A stretch of DNA of 64,000 nt from Liquidambar formosana (Eukaryota > Streptophyta > Magnoliopsida > Saxifragales > Altingiaceae), in assembly GCA_039720395.1 (NCBI GenBank), contig JBBPBK010000041.1:1-64000 (forward strand), written 5' to 3'. The position numbers were made by a program, and so were the translations under genes. A model generated the notes under the pieces. It did not search any database. It worked only from the letters and a program-made list of their open reading frames with translations, and had not been told where the DNA came from. Shown in pieces: positions 47,598-58,638 of this stretch. Numbering within the stretch: position 1 is the stretch's first letter; each line of letters opens with the position of its first letter.

Positions 47598-48796
47598 CAA
47601 CGTTGCAGTAGCCAATTGGAGATATCAGATGAGGGTGATGCAACTGAGAAAGCAACTCAGTCTCAGTCTTGAATATAATCTCAGGGCTCCATTGTGTGAC
47701 TCCTCTGGGTCAGCCTCTTGATCGCAACCATTGTGTTGTCACCATCAACATGACCTTAATTTGTACATGCTGATTGTTGGTTTTTTGGTTCCATGTTAGT
47801 CTGTCATTTGTTGACCAAAATTATAGTGGCTGCATGTCATACTCATTAGCAAGAAGATGGGGAAGAAAATTTGCATATCGTTAGCTCAGGCTGAAATATG
47901 GGGCTGCTAGTGGATTTTTCACGCATGAAGTGAAATATTAGTGGACAAAGCTCACTTGATTTTCCAAAATATTTATTTGTTGGATATAATATAATAATTT
48001 ATATAATACTATATCTCATTTGCATTTTTGTTTATAAAAGAGAGAATATATTTCTCTAAAAAAATAAAAATAAAAGGGAGAACTCCTCCATCGATGTGAC
48101 CTTAACCCTAATTTCTATATATACTATGGATATAGCGCAGTCACTCCAATCAACCCAAAAATATATAAAATAAGGCTATGGAAGAATACATATTGTATTA
48201 GTATCTTACGTACACAGTCAACATTCCAATATATATGTATATACGACAACCTACCACGTGTATCTATACATCGCTAAAATATTTCACAAAATTAGATTTA
48301 TTATTATTATTATTATTATAAGAATAAATTTTTATATATCACATAAAAAAAAAATTCATACATTTCAATAAAATTCAATTCCAACATACCCTAAAATTAA
48401 CATATACTCCGTAATAATTATCAAGGGTGTTAAAAGAATATATCTCTAGTTGTACTAGGCTTAGGAGTGAGAGACAATTAATTCCACTTTTAAACTTAGT
48501 TTCCCTTGTAGTGAAATTCTTCTTGCTGTTCGCCCGTAAACGTAAGCTAATGCTACATGGTATATAAGTTATCATGCTACATGGTATAACCGTTGTCTAG
48601 AATAATTTCTGGTGAGAGGGCGAAGAACCCAAAATGAAGCTTTTGTGCTTGAGGAATTGGGTTTGTATATATCCAAACACCATGATAGCCCACAGCAAGA
48701 GCCACCGCGCTCCTTGGTCTTCCTCATTGACCAGGAAATTAATTCTCCGTAAGCAAGTACGTATATCTTTGTCCTTGGGGGTATGCAGTTTTGCAT
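47598..48796 (-). pseudogene. Kinase pseudogene, unit 1 (CrRLK1L-type relic)
   Basis: The minus strand shows an N-terminus 'GGSCCGLSWCLDIYKP' (about 48640-48710), like that of the intact kinase at 49714-50895. Lower down, after about 0.9 kb of unrelated AT-rich DNA, it shows 'VDGDNTMVAIKRL' (47710-47750) and, in another frame, 'TELLSQLHHPHLISPIGYCN' (47598-47665). The VAIK lysine and alpha-C glutamate regions are therefore recognisable, but stops, a frameshift and an insertion break the gene. The DFG/HRD half is missing. Confidence 0.75.
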
Positions 48797-49134
48797 ATTG
48801 TTGACGTGCTAATTGATTGACTACTAATTAATTCCTTTTGGTTCTACCCGGTGGAAACGATCTTTAATAAAACAAAAATTGCGTTTTCATTATGGTCTTA
48901 CATAACCGCGAAGGAAAAATGATTCCAAGACGAAAACTGAAAAGTAGGACTCTCCTACAACCAGAGATAGAAGATTTGATAATTACCAAGACTGGGAGAA
49001 TTAAACGCTTCCTATTCATCAAAACACAAAAAGTTTGCATGAATTTCAGTTTAATTAATTTGGATTTTTCACTTTATATGAGCGTACACATATAATTAGC
49101 TACTTCTAAAGGATGGATGGATTTGAAACCGACA

Positions 49135-49240
49135 AAGGTAGCTCAGATGGTAAAGAACCATAACTTAATAATTGTAAGTCTTGAATTCGATTCTCAATCA
49201 CTATCGGATGCACAGACAACGCACTATAATATTTAACAAC
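49135..49240 (+). mobile_element. Possible tRNA-derived SINE fragment
   Basis: 'GTAGCTCAGATGGTAAAG' resembles a pol III A box and 'TTGAATTCGATTCTCAATC' about 45 bp later a weak B box. Its duplicate is at about 55936-56010 in unit 2. No clear tail or target duplication was found. Confidence 0.35.
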
Positions 49241-49713
49241 TAAAAAGTACTAAACAGTTGCACAACTGATCAATGCTGAAATGATATTATTAACAGCACA
49301 GAATGTGAGACGTAATATGAAGGGCATGTACAATAGCAAGATATAGTTCTCATTGTTATGGAATGATTATTCAGCAAGGTTTGGATATATGTGTATATAT
49401 GCAAATGGCCTTAGGTCTAATGGCATGTCGCATTCCAATAAGGGTGTGCAGTTTGCGGAGGTTTTGGTTTCGATGTACTCTGTGTGGATGCGTATGTGGG
49501 TGTGTGTTATTCTATATATCATTTGTTTTAAAAAAAAAAAAAGAAAGGGAGGAAGAAAGATATATGTATGTGTAGTCTTGACGAGGGGAGTATAAGAAAT
49601 TGTATCTCGTGCATTAGTCAAATATAACCCGAAAACTACTAATACACGAGGTACAATCCCCTTTATGATTGATCACCTCGTTGGCTGTAGGCTGTAGCAT
49701 GGGATTTCCTCAT

Positions 49714-50895
49714 TTACGTCCCTTTAACACTACCAGAATCAAAACTAGGAAAGCTCCGTTCACTAGCACTTGAAGTCGACACACGTCCACTTTGGCTTGA
49801 GACCACGTCGTTGTGAGCAGAGGTGATGGACTCACCAAATGACATGCCCCGATAAATGTATTCATTGTCATCAGAAGAATCGTTTTCCTCGTTCGCGGTG
49901 TCTGCGCTTTCTTGCAGCTGCAGTGCAAACTCAAGGCCTTCCACCACATCTCCCATCATGGGTCTTTCAATTCCATTGGCGCGTATGCAGCTCTTGGCGA
50001 TGGTCACAAATTCCTTCAAACAAACAGGTGCGATTCTCCCCATCAGACAAGGATCAATGATCTCATCAATGGTCCCATTCCGAATACAACTCTGAACCCA
50101 CTCGGCTAACCGGTGGTTCTCAACATCGAGCTTAAGATCCACTGCTTTCCTAGCAGACAATACCTCGAACAACACCACGCCAAATGCATACACATCAGAT
50201 TTCTCCGTCAGTTCCAATTTTTGAAAATATTCCGGGTCCGAATACCCGTATGTGTACGCGAAGCTGTCAGTCTCAGTCCTCGCATTGGGCATACCGGACG
50301 GACATATCAAGGAGAACTTGACATTCGAAATCCTAGCCACCCACTTCTCGTCCAACAATATGTTGCTGCTCTTCACGTTTCTGTGAATGATGGCCCGCTT
50401 CCCACCTGTGTGAAGAAAGTGTAATCCTTTAGCTGCATCTATGCATATCTCAAGCCTCTGCTTCCACGGCAGAGTTTCCTTATTGCCTATTCCATGTAGG
50501 TGACTATATAGAGTCCCATTGATCATGTAATCATATACAAGGATCATCTCACGTTTTTGGTCGCAGTAGCCAACGAGAGAGGCGATATGAGGGTGACGGA
50601 GCTGTGAGAGCAACTCAATCTCAGTGTTGAACTCATTGAATCCCTCGTTTGAGTTATACCTCTTGATGGAAACCATGGTGTTGCCGCCGTCGATACAACC
50701 TTTGTATATGTTGCCAAAACTGTCTCTGCCGATGATAAAAGCAGTGTCGAAGTTGTTGGTGGCCTTTTGCATTATGGCGAGTGAGAACTGCCGGCAGGGT
50801 TTATGGCGCGAAGATGAAGCTCTTGCCCTCGAGGAATGGGATTTGTTTGCATCCCGCCACCATGATAGTCCACAGCAAGAATCGCTCCCCTTCAT
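49714..50895 (-). CDS. FERONIA/CrRLK1L-like cytoplasmic kinase, predicted pseudokinase, copy 1
   Basis: Intronless, 393 aa, starting 'MKGSDSCCGLSWWRDANKSH'. No signal peptide, malectin-like ectodomain or transmembrane span, so it is RLCK-like; the Cys-Cys pair near the N-terminus could be S-acylated. The kinase domain spans about 38-330 and is most like the CrRLK1L group ('KATNNFD', 'EMILVYDYMINGTLYSHL', 'SDVYAFGVVLFEVL', 'LEFALQLQE'). The P-loop is degenerate (GRDSFGNIYKG, 56-66), K78 is kept (VSIKR), the catalytic HRD is HRN (N173), and DFG is NVK (191-193). The segment TYGYSDPEYF replaces the usual GYLDPEYF. Catalysis is very unlikely; a scaffold or regulatory role is possible. The C-terminal tail is Ser-rich ('SGRVSTSSASERSF'). 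The frame is undamaged. Confidence 0.88.
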   Translation of the reverse strand: MKGSDSCCGLSWWRDANKSHSSRARASSSRHKPCRQFSLAIMQKATNNFDTAFIIGRDSFGNIYKGCIDGGNTMVSIKRYNSNEGFNEFNTEIELLSQLRHPHIASLVGYCDQKREMILVYDYMINGTLYSHLHGIGNKETLPWKQRLEICIDAAKGLHFLHTGGKRAIIHRNVKSSNILLDEKWVARISNVKFSLICPSGMPNARTETDSFAYTYGYSDPEYFQKLELTEKSDVYAFGVVLFEVLSARKAVDLKLDVENHRLAEWVQSCIRNGTIDEIIDPCLMGRIAPVCLKEFVTIAKSCIRANGIERPMMGDVVEGLEFALQLQESADTANEENDSSDDNEYIYRGMSFGESITSAHNDVVSSQSGRVSTSSASERSFPSFDSGSVKGT

Positions 50896-51203
50896 CTTCC
50901 TCGTTCCCCGGGAATGTAAGTTCTCGATCCGTATATATCAATGTCTTGGGATATGCGATTTTGTAGTTGTTAATCCTTATTTGATGCAGGTTTATTTTGT
51001 CTTTTTGCTGTTTGGAAATTTTTTATGGGAAGACAAACCATGTAGAATGTCATTAAATCAAATTTTAATATTCAAATTAGTCGAGCGAGTGGAGTCCTCT
51101 CTCGACAAGGCCACTAGGTAAGGAGATGTCAATTTCTGGAACACCACCAAGAAAAAACGACCCACATTTCAACGCCGGGGTGGACAGGATCACGACAGAT
51201 TAA

Positions 51204-51334
51204 GATTTGGTGAAGTTTAGAACTTAACTTCGTAGTGAAGTTATCATTGGATTGACTGATTAAGTTAAGTCCTAAACTTTAGTCAATCTAATGATAACTT
51301 CACTATGAAGTTAAGTCCCAAACTTCACCAAATC
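51204..51334. repeat. 131-bp hairpin: 54-bp near-perfect inverted arms with a 23-bp loop
   Basis: Arm 1 is 51204-51257 (starts GATTTGGTGAAGTTTAGAAC) and arm 2 is 51281-51334 (ends GTCCCAAACTTCACCAAATC); they are complementary with only a few mismatches. The 7-mer GGATCAC flanks at 51187-51193 and 51336-51342. This looks like a small MITE or an inverted-repeat small-RNA locus. It lies about 310 bp upstream of the kinase copy 1 start and was not found at the corresponding place in unit 2. Confidence 0.8.
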
Positions 51335-51342
51335 CGGATCAC

Positions 51343-53089
51343 CAAGAAAGAATCAACGAGTCAAGCACGGCAACCTTCTTTCAATTGGCTCTGTTGTTGG
51401 GGATTGATATCATTTTCCAAACTGAAATTTCTTTATGAATGAATGAAGTTGTAAGACTTGCCTTATTGTCCTGTTATCCATCGTTAACAAAACACAAAGT
51501 GGGAACTATACATTTTTTCCCCTCTTTTTTTCTTCAGTTTGGTAACATACATGCATGCATGAAGAGCAGGATGTCTATTTCTTCAACTATAACTAGCTAG
51601 GAGGTTGTGCGCGCTTTCCTTCCTGGCTTGGGGGGAATTACGGTTTGGTCATGCGCTAGCAATATGATTCTATGAATCAGAGCAAGACAGATACCTAAGA
51701 AAATGAGAATGAAAAACTATATTTATTTATTTTTCCCGTTAGGAAAAGAAAATCAACACAATCACAAGCTAGGCTTACCAATCAAATCTTCGTAAATAAA
51801 CAGTCATTGTTTCGCCAAAAAAATGATTTTTTTTAATTTTTTTTTTCAAAGCAAAAATATTTCTAGGGTCCACCCTACCTAAGCAGGGCAATGCCATTCT
51901 TCCACACCCAATGAACTTCTAGACCGAAAGATTATAATAATGGGCAGAGAGGAGTGGTAAATTTCCATTGCCATCATTATGGACATTGTCATTATTTTTT
52001 GGTATAAAATTCATTTTGCACACCGAAAGAAAAATTTATAATAACTAATTAAAGCAATAATTCATGTCAATTGAGGATTAGTTTAGTTGGTAAAGATCGA
52101 ATTCTTTGCTAGTAAGACTTAAGTTCGACTCCCACTGCAAACAGTCTTTCTTGATGGGTAATCTTTAAGTTCAATGTAAATTTTCACTGAATCCAAAGCA
52201 AGGATTGTGATTGTCTCCTTTCACCTAAACTTGTTTGCACAAAAAATAAAAAAGAAAAAGAAAACCGAGAATTCAATAGTCTTTGAAGCTCTATTCTACG
52301 TCATTGCAGCTGATCATTACTTTGGCCAACGTCTCAATCTCTTGTTTCATCATCATTACTAATGTAGAGAAAAACTTATTCACCAGCCGCTATTACTTTG
52401 TGTAAAAGTACGATATATTAAGGAAAGGATGTCTGCCACTCAACTTGAGAAGAGGAGCTGATTTGTCTTTCTATTTACATGGAAAAAGCTAGGTCTTACG
52501 TACAAAGTAAAGAATAAAGAAATAATTCTACAGACAAAGAAGATACAAAAGTCAAAAGAAGATACACACAAAGATGAAAATTAGTGGGCCACCTAGGGGG
52601 GAGGGGAGTCTAAATGATTTGCCAGTGGGTCAATTAGGATGACCCAGCCCCTATTAGGGGTTGGCCTTCACAATCGACACACCTAATTGCTCAAATAGCA
52701 AAGCTCAAAAAAAAAAAAAAAAAAAATCAAAAAAACTTGGCAAAAATGGAAGAGGTCATAGGTTTCATTTGAGCCGGAGTCTTTCTTTTTCTAAGTGCCA
52801 AGAATGTTGACAGAAATGGATTTCGATCCGCAATACACACAAAAGACTATTTTCTTTTAAGTTAAATTACATCAAGACTCTTTTTAGAATCTGATTATTA
52901 TAGATACACCTCTTTACATTTTTGAAATTACACTAACATCTTTTACTTTACAAAATAAACTACAAAAAGACACCTCTTTCTAACTTTCGTCTATTAATCC
53001 GTTAAATCATATTTAAAGTTTTTTCAAAATACCTTAAATATCCTTATTGGATGATAACTTCCATGTTAAATGCATATAACTTACCAGCT
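51343..53089. other. Non-coding remainder of unit 1
   Basis: AT-rich, matched in part by unit 2 to 52867. It contains a SINE-like stretch at 52066-52180 (listed separately) and an A-run (52708-52728). No gene is seen. Confidence 0.4.
52066..52180 (+). mobile_element. Possible tRNA-derived SINE
   Basis: 'TTAGTTTAGTTGGTAAAG' (A box-like) and 'AAGTTCGACTCCCACTG', whose GTTCGACTC fits the B box consensus GWTCRANNC, about 40 bp apart. Ends and target duplication are not defined. Confidence 0.4.
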
Positions 53090-53299
53090 TAAACCTTTTA
53101 AGCAAGATCAAAGTTATGGATGAATTTGCACTTGCTGCTTGGCATTACGCTTGGTTTGGACAGTTTCTTTGTGGATTGCTGCTTGGTAAAAATCTTGGGC
53201 CTTAAAAAGGATAAATTGGATCGGGTCCCTTGGTTGGATAGAGGTGGGATTAAGGGTCCTTATATTCCTCAATCACAGTACTCTTGCATGAAATCTCAG

Positions 53300-53563
53300 G
53301 GCTCCATCGTGTGACCCCACTGGGTCAACCTCTTGATCGCAACCATTGTGTTGTCACCATCAACATTACCTTAATTTGTACATGCTCATTGTTGGTTTTT
53401 TGGTTCCATGTGAGCCTGTCATTTGTTGGCCAAAATTATGGTGGCTGCATAGCCCAAGTTAAAATATTGGGCGGTTAGGGGAGTGCGTCCTTAAGATCGT
53501 CTGGAAAAAAATTTAATCGAGGTGCACGTAAGCTGGTCCAGATGTCCTGACCATCAAACCAAA

Positions 53564-53623
<60 letters not shown>

Positions 53624-54766
53624 GCTGCTAGGTGATTTTTCACGCATGAAGTGAAATACTAGTCAACAAAGCTCACTTGATTTTCCAAAATATTTATTTA
53701 TTGGATATAATATTATAATTTATATAATACTATGTCTCATTTGCCTTTTTGGTTTATAAAAGAGAGAATTTCTGTACAAAAATAAAAATAAAAGAGAGAA
53801 CTCCTCCATCGATATATATATGACCACGCGTAACCCTAATTTCTATGTACACTATGATATAGCACAGTCACTCCAATCAACCCACAAATATATAAAATAA
53901 TATATGATTTGGTTGAATAATAAAACAATCCTATTAGTGGAAGACTATGGAAGAATACATATTGTATTATTATCTTACGTACACAGTCAACATATATTCC
54001 AATATATATGTATATATGGTCGGTGTATCTATACATCACTAAAATATTTCACAAAATTAGATTTATTATTATTGTAAGATTAAATTTTTATATATCACAT
54101 AAAAATAACATTCATATATTTCAATAACATCCAATTTCAACGTACCCTAAAATTAACATATAATAATTATCAAGGGTGTTAAAATAATATATCTCTAGTT
54201 GTACTGGGTTTAGGTGTGAGAGACAATTAATTCTACTTGTAAACTTAATATCTCTCGTAGTGAAATTCTTCTTGTTGTTCGCCCGTGAACGTAGGCTATA
54301 AGCCGAACTACGTAAATTGTTTGTGTTTGCGTGTGCTTGATTAAATTCTAATTTAATTTTCTCCACTCCCGAGTCTCTGCTTTTCGCAAAGACGCTACGC
54401 CGCTGAAACCGTCTTTGTTGAAGAGAGTCATTGTAGAAGTTTTTGGTGTCTTTTTGGATTTCCACAAGCGAAAAACGGGACAAGGTGGATGGGGGAATAC
54501 AATGATATATAGTTGGGATGATTGTATTGATTTGGTTATACCTTGTTATCATGCTACAAGTACAACGGTTATCCAAAATAATTTCTCCTTGGCCTAGAGC
54601 TCAAAATGAAGCTTTTGTGCTTGAGGAATTGGGTTTGTATGGATCCAAACACCATGATTGTCCCCGGCGAGAGCCGCCGCACTCCTTGGTCTTCGTCATT
54701 GACTAAGAAATTAACTCTCCGTAAGCAAGTACATAACTCTGTCCTTGGGAGTATGCGGTTTTGCAT
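53300..54766 (-). pseudogene. Kinase pseudogene, unit 2
   Basis: Minus-strand pieces: an N-terminal 'SWCLDPYKPNSSSTKASF'-like part (about 54610-54680), 'RFSLVEIQKDTKNFYNDSL' (about 54430-54490; the start of a kinase domain, normally 'FSLxEIxxATxNF', missing from unit 1), and 'VDGDNTMVAIKRL' (about 53330-53366). Stops and frame changes separate them. Unit 2 keeps the FSLVEIQK part while unit 1 keeps the alpha-C part, so the two decayed differently after duplication. Confidence 0.75.
53562..53620. repeat. Poly-A plus (TA)n tract, unit 2 only
   Basis: About 20 A followed by about 20 TA units, next to 'TAGGCTGCTAGGTGATTTTT', which is shared with unit 1 near 47903. Confidence 0.9.
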
Positions 54767-54859
54767 ATTGTTAACGTGCTAATTAGTTGACGACTAATTA
54801 ATTCCTTTTGGTTCTACCAAGTGGAAACGCTCCTAATTATACAAACAATTGCGTTTTGA

Positions 54860-55700
54860 TTATGGTCTTTAATTAAACAAACATTGCATTGTCATTGTGT
54901 TCTCATTGGGGACTTTAATGACAAGTCCATATTATTGTACTTGTACAGTCATAAGTTTATGAAAAAAACTTATGAAATCTTAAGTCCACAAATATAACCA
55001 TAAACACAAATACCCTTCAATAAGCATTGAAAATGCACCTTATTTTCACTGATTGTTTGTTCAGATCCAACCATTTTTTTATCAAGCCTACTAATTGAAC
55101 GTACTGAGCATACCTATATATATATATTCTTTGTTTTTTTTTCTTCTCCTCCTCTTCATCTTGACTTAAAAGTTATAGTTATACATGGCATGTAACTGTT
55201 TTAAAAGTACTATATTCTCTTAAATTCAAAAAATTTCAAATAACTAATATCAAATTTAATTGTTTTATTCATAATGTAACTGTTAAAATTACTTCTAAAA
55301 CAATTAATTTTAATTTAAACTCTATTAAAAACAATTTAATTTAAAATTTTTAAAAATAGTTACGTGTAACTATTTTAAAATAGCACATTTAGTCAATGTA
55401 ACCGTTTAATTTTTTTTTCCTAATTTTATAATCATCATGAATCTTGTTTCGAAACTTTCAAAGAGTAGATTACAAAAATATAAATTTTATCAAAAACCAA
55501 CATGCAAATTAAAAATTATGTCATTTTAATGTTTAAAAACAAAAAATAACAACTTAAAGGTAATATAGACTTTATGCAATTAACACCTTTATAAAGCATT
55601 CACGTTTTACTTAAAATTAGACTCATACCTATATAAAATTCCTACATGGACTTTTGCTTTTACAAGTTCACTAAAATTGTACTTTAAGCCAATTTTCCTA
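54860..55700. other. AT-rich insert in unit 2
   Basis: About 840 bp absent from the matching place in unit 1 (near 48870). It contains several 'GTAACTGTTTTAAAA' or 'TAACTATTTTAAAATAG' stretches but no coding capacity and no clear ends. Confidence 0.45.
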
Positions 55701-56517
55701 GAATTAAAAAAGTAGGACTCTTCTACAAGCAGAGATAGGAGATTTGATAATTACCAAGATTGGGAAAATTAAAAAAGATTGGGAAAATTAAACACTTTTT
55801 ATTCATCAAAACACAAAAAGTTTTCTTGAATTCCAATTTAATTAATTCGGATTTTTTGCTTTATATGAGTGTGCACATATAATTAGCTACTTTTAAAGGA
55901 TGGATGGATTTGAAACTCATCTTTATGCAACCCACGAGGGCAGCTCAAATGGTAAAAAACCGCAACTTTAGAATCGTAAGTCTTGAGTTTGATTATCACT
56001 ATCGGATTCACAGACAACGCACTATAATATCAAACAACTAAAAACTATTGTGCAATTGATCAATGCTGAAATGATATCATTAACGGCACAGAATGCATGT
56101 AATATGAAGGGCATGTACAATAGCAAGATATAGTTCTCATTGCTATGGAATGATCATGTATAATAGCAAGATATTTTTCTCATTGCTATGGAGTGATCAT
56201 TCAGCAAGGTTTGGATATATGTGTATATATGCTAATGACCTTAGTTTTAATGGCATGTCACATCCCAATAAGAGTGCGGGGTTTGCAAAGGTTTTAGTTT
56301 TGATTTTGTGTGGGTGCATGCGTGGGTGTGTGTTTTCTTATATATCATTTGTCAAAAAAAAAGAAGATCAATATGTGTATATATATATATAGTCTCGGTG
56401 AGAAAAGCATCAGAAGTTGTATCCCGTGCATTAGACGTCACGAAAGACACTAATGCACAAGGTACAACACTCATTCCGATTGATCACCTGATTGGCTGTG
56501 GCATGGGATTTCCGCAT

Positions 56518-57699
56518 TTACATCCCTTTAACACTACCTGAATCAAAACCAGGAAAGCTTCGTTCACAAGCACTTGAAGTCAACACACGTCCACTTTGGC
56601 TCGAGACCACCTCGTTGTGAGCAGAGGTGATGGACTCACCGAATGACATGCCCCGACAAATGTATTCATTATCATCAGAAGAATCGTTTTCTTCGTTCGC
56701 GGTGTCTGCGCTTTCTTGCAGCTGCAGTGCAAACTCAAGGCCTTCCACCACTTCTCCCATCATGGGTCTTTCAATTCCATTACCCCGTATGCAGCTCTTG
56801 GCGATGGCTACAAATTCCTTCAAACAAACAGGTGCAATTCTCCCCATCAGACAAGGATCAATGATCTCATCAATGGTCCCATTCCGAATACAACTCTGAG
56901 CCCACTCGGCTAACCGGTGGTCCTCAACATCCACCCGAAGATCCACTGCTTTCCTAGCAGACAATACCTCAAACAACACCACACCAAATGCATACACATC
57001 AGATTTCTCCGTCAGTTCCAGTTTTCGAAAATATTCGGGGTCCAAATACCCGTATGTGCCCGCAAGGCTGTCAGTCTCAGTCCTTGCATTGGGCATACCG
57101 GACGGACAAATCAAGGAGAACTTGAAATTCGAAATCTTAGCCACCCACTTCTCGTCCAACAATATGTTGCTGCTCTTCACGTTTCTGTGAATGATAGTCT
57201 GCTTCCCACCTGTGTGAAGAAAGTGTAATCCTTTTGCTGCATCAATGCATATCTCAAGCCTCTGCTTCCATGGCAGAGGTTCCTTATTGCCTATTCCGTG
57301 TAGGTGACTATATAGAGTCCCATTGATCATGTAATCAGATACAAGGATCATCTCATTTTTTTGGTTGCAGTAGCCAATGAGAGAGGCCAGATGAGGGTGA
57401 CGGAGCTGTGAGAGCAACTCAATCTCAGTGTTGAACTCATTGAATCCCTCGTTTGAGGTATACCTTTTGATGGAAACCATGGTGTTGCCGCCGTCGATAC
57501 AGCCTTTGTATATGTTGCCGAAACTGTCTCTGCCGATGATACAAGCATTGTCGAAGTTGTTGGTGGCCTTTTGGATTACCGCGAGTGAAAAATGCAGGCT
57601 GGGTTCACGGCGCGAAGATGAAGCTGTTGTCCTCCAGGAATGGGATTTGTTTGCATCTCGCCACCATGATAGTCCACAGCAAGAATCGCTCCTCTTCAT
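56518..57699 (-). CDS. FERONIA/CrRLK1L-like cytoplasmic kinase, predicted pseudokinase, copy 2
   Basis: Intronless, 393 aa, the same length as copy 1 with no gaps by eye; the start is 'MKRSDSCCGLSWWRDANKSH'. It shares the inactivating changes: P-loop GRDSFGNIYKG, HRN for HRD and NFK for DFG. K78 in VSIKR is kept. Activation-segment end TYGYLDPEYFRK is more canonical than in copy 1. Two full-length open frames with the same lost aspartates imply that the loss came before the duplication and that selection may have kept both frames. Partners are unknown. The opposite-strand 209-aa frame at 57428-58057 is a shadow of this gene. Confidence 0.88.
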   Translation of the reverse strand: MKRSDSCCGLSWWRDANKSHSWRTTASSSRREPSLHFSLAVIQKATNNFDNACIIGRDSFGNIYKGCIDGGNTMVSIKRYTSNEGFNEFNTEIELLSQLRHPHLASLIGYCNQKNEMILVSDYMINGTLYSHLHGIGNKEPLPWKQRLEICIDAAKGLHFLHTGGKQTIIHRNVKSSNILLDEKWVAKISNFKFSLICPSGMPNARTETDSLAGTYGYLDPEYFRKLELTEKSDVYAFGVVLFEVLSARKAVDLRVDVEDHRLAEWAQSCIRNGTIDEIIDPCLMGRIAPVCLKEFVAIAKSCIRGNGIERPMMGEVVEGLEFALQLQESADTANEENDSSDDNEYICRGMSFGESITSAHNEVVSSQSGRVLTSSACERSFPGFDSGSVKGM

Positions 57700-58179
57700 T
57701 TTCCTCGTTCTTAAGTACTGGATTCGTATATATCAATGTCTTGGGGGATGCGATTTTGTACTTGTTAATCCTTATTTGATGCAGATTAATTTTGCCTTTT
57801 TGTTTGCCTTTTTGCTCTTTGGAAATTTTTGTCAAGAAAAAGACAAACCACGTAGAACGTCATTTACCATTTTTTTTTTTTTTTTTTTGGGGGGGGTGGG
57901 GGTGTACATGAGTGGCTCTCTCTACGTTATTGTCTCCAAGATACAAGGCCACCAGCTGGTAAGGACTAGGGTGATGTCAACTTCTGGAACACCACCAAGA
58001 AGGAATGACGCACCTTTCACACGCTCTTCCTTTCTATTTATTTATTTAGTCGGTTAGGATAAGAAAATCAACACAATAACAAGCAATCAAATCTTCCCAA
58101 ATAGACGCGGTCGTTGTTTTGTCAAAAAATGATTTTTTTCATAGCAAAAATCATTCTAGGGTCCATCCTACCCCAACAC

Positions 58180-58394
58180 GGGATTTGGATTTAGTGTAGT
58201 TGATTATTTTTACGGCATAGTACAATAAATGTAGAATCGATGACACATGATCGACAAGGAAGAAAAATAGAAGACCATTAGACATTGGGTGTCAAACGTA
58301 TCGTTCGAATTTTAGCATTCCATTTTTCTTTCTTACTACATGTCATCAATCTAGTATTTATTGCACTATGCAATAATTGCACCAAATCCAAATC
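58180..58394. mobile_element. MITE in unit 2 with 8-bp target duplication
   Basis: Terminal inverted repeats GGGATTTGGATTTAGTG at the left and CACCAAATCCAAATC at the right (reverse complement GATTTGGATTTGGTG). Flanks CCCAACAC (58172-58179) and CCCAACAG (58395-58402) form a target duplication with one mismatch, hAT-like in length. Unit 1 has the empty site (CCTAAGCAGGGCAATGCC near 51877). Confidence 0.7.
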
Positions 58395-58638
58395 CCCAAC
58401 AGGGTAATGCCATTCTTCCACAATCGAATGGAGGATAGAACTTGTGGAAGAACATTAATAACTAGTTGTTGATACAGGTGATTAAGGATAGGTGTAAACT
58501 CTATTAATTATTAAAAATAAAATAAAATAAAATAACATAAAACTAAAAACTAAACAATTAAAAAAAAACAGTAAAAAAATAAAGGGCCAGGCTATTGCCA
58601 CCACATAAAATACTCTAAGCCCCCCACTTAATTTATAT

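Larger units (their letters stand above)
47401..52867. repeat. Segmental tandem duplication, unit 1 (kinase locus)
   Basis: Matches unit 2 (53090-60378) in order: CTTTTAAGCAAGATCAAAGT at 47407 and 53095; the pseudogene block; the 'AAAGTAGGACTC' block at 48940 and 55709; the kinase genes; GAAAATCAACACAAT at 51748 and 58063; GGGCAATGCCATTCTTCCAC at 51885 and 59162; and GGATTTCGATC[CT]GCAATACACA at 52818 and 60332. Unit 1 is shorter because unit 2 carries added elements and AT-rich DNA. Confidence 0.85.

Noticed and set aside
50624..51121. 165-aa plus-strand open frame
   Set aside because: Shadow antisense to kinase copy 1 and its upstream region.
57428..58057. 209-aa plus-strand open frame
   Set aside because: Shadow antisense to kinase copy 2. 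The duplicated frame at 50624 differs after the shared part, as expected for chance.
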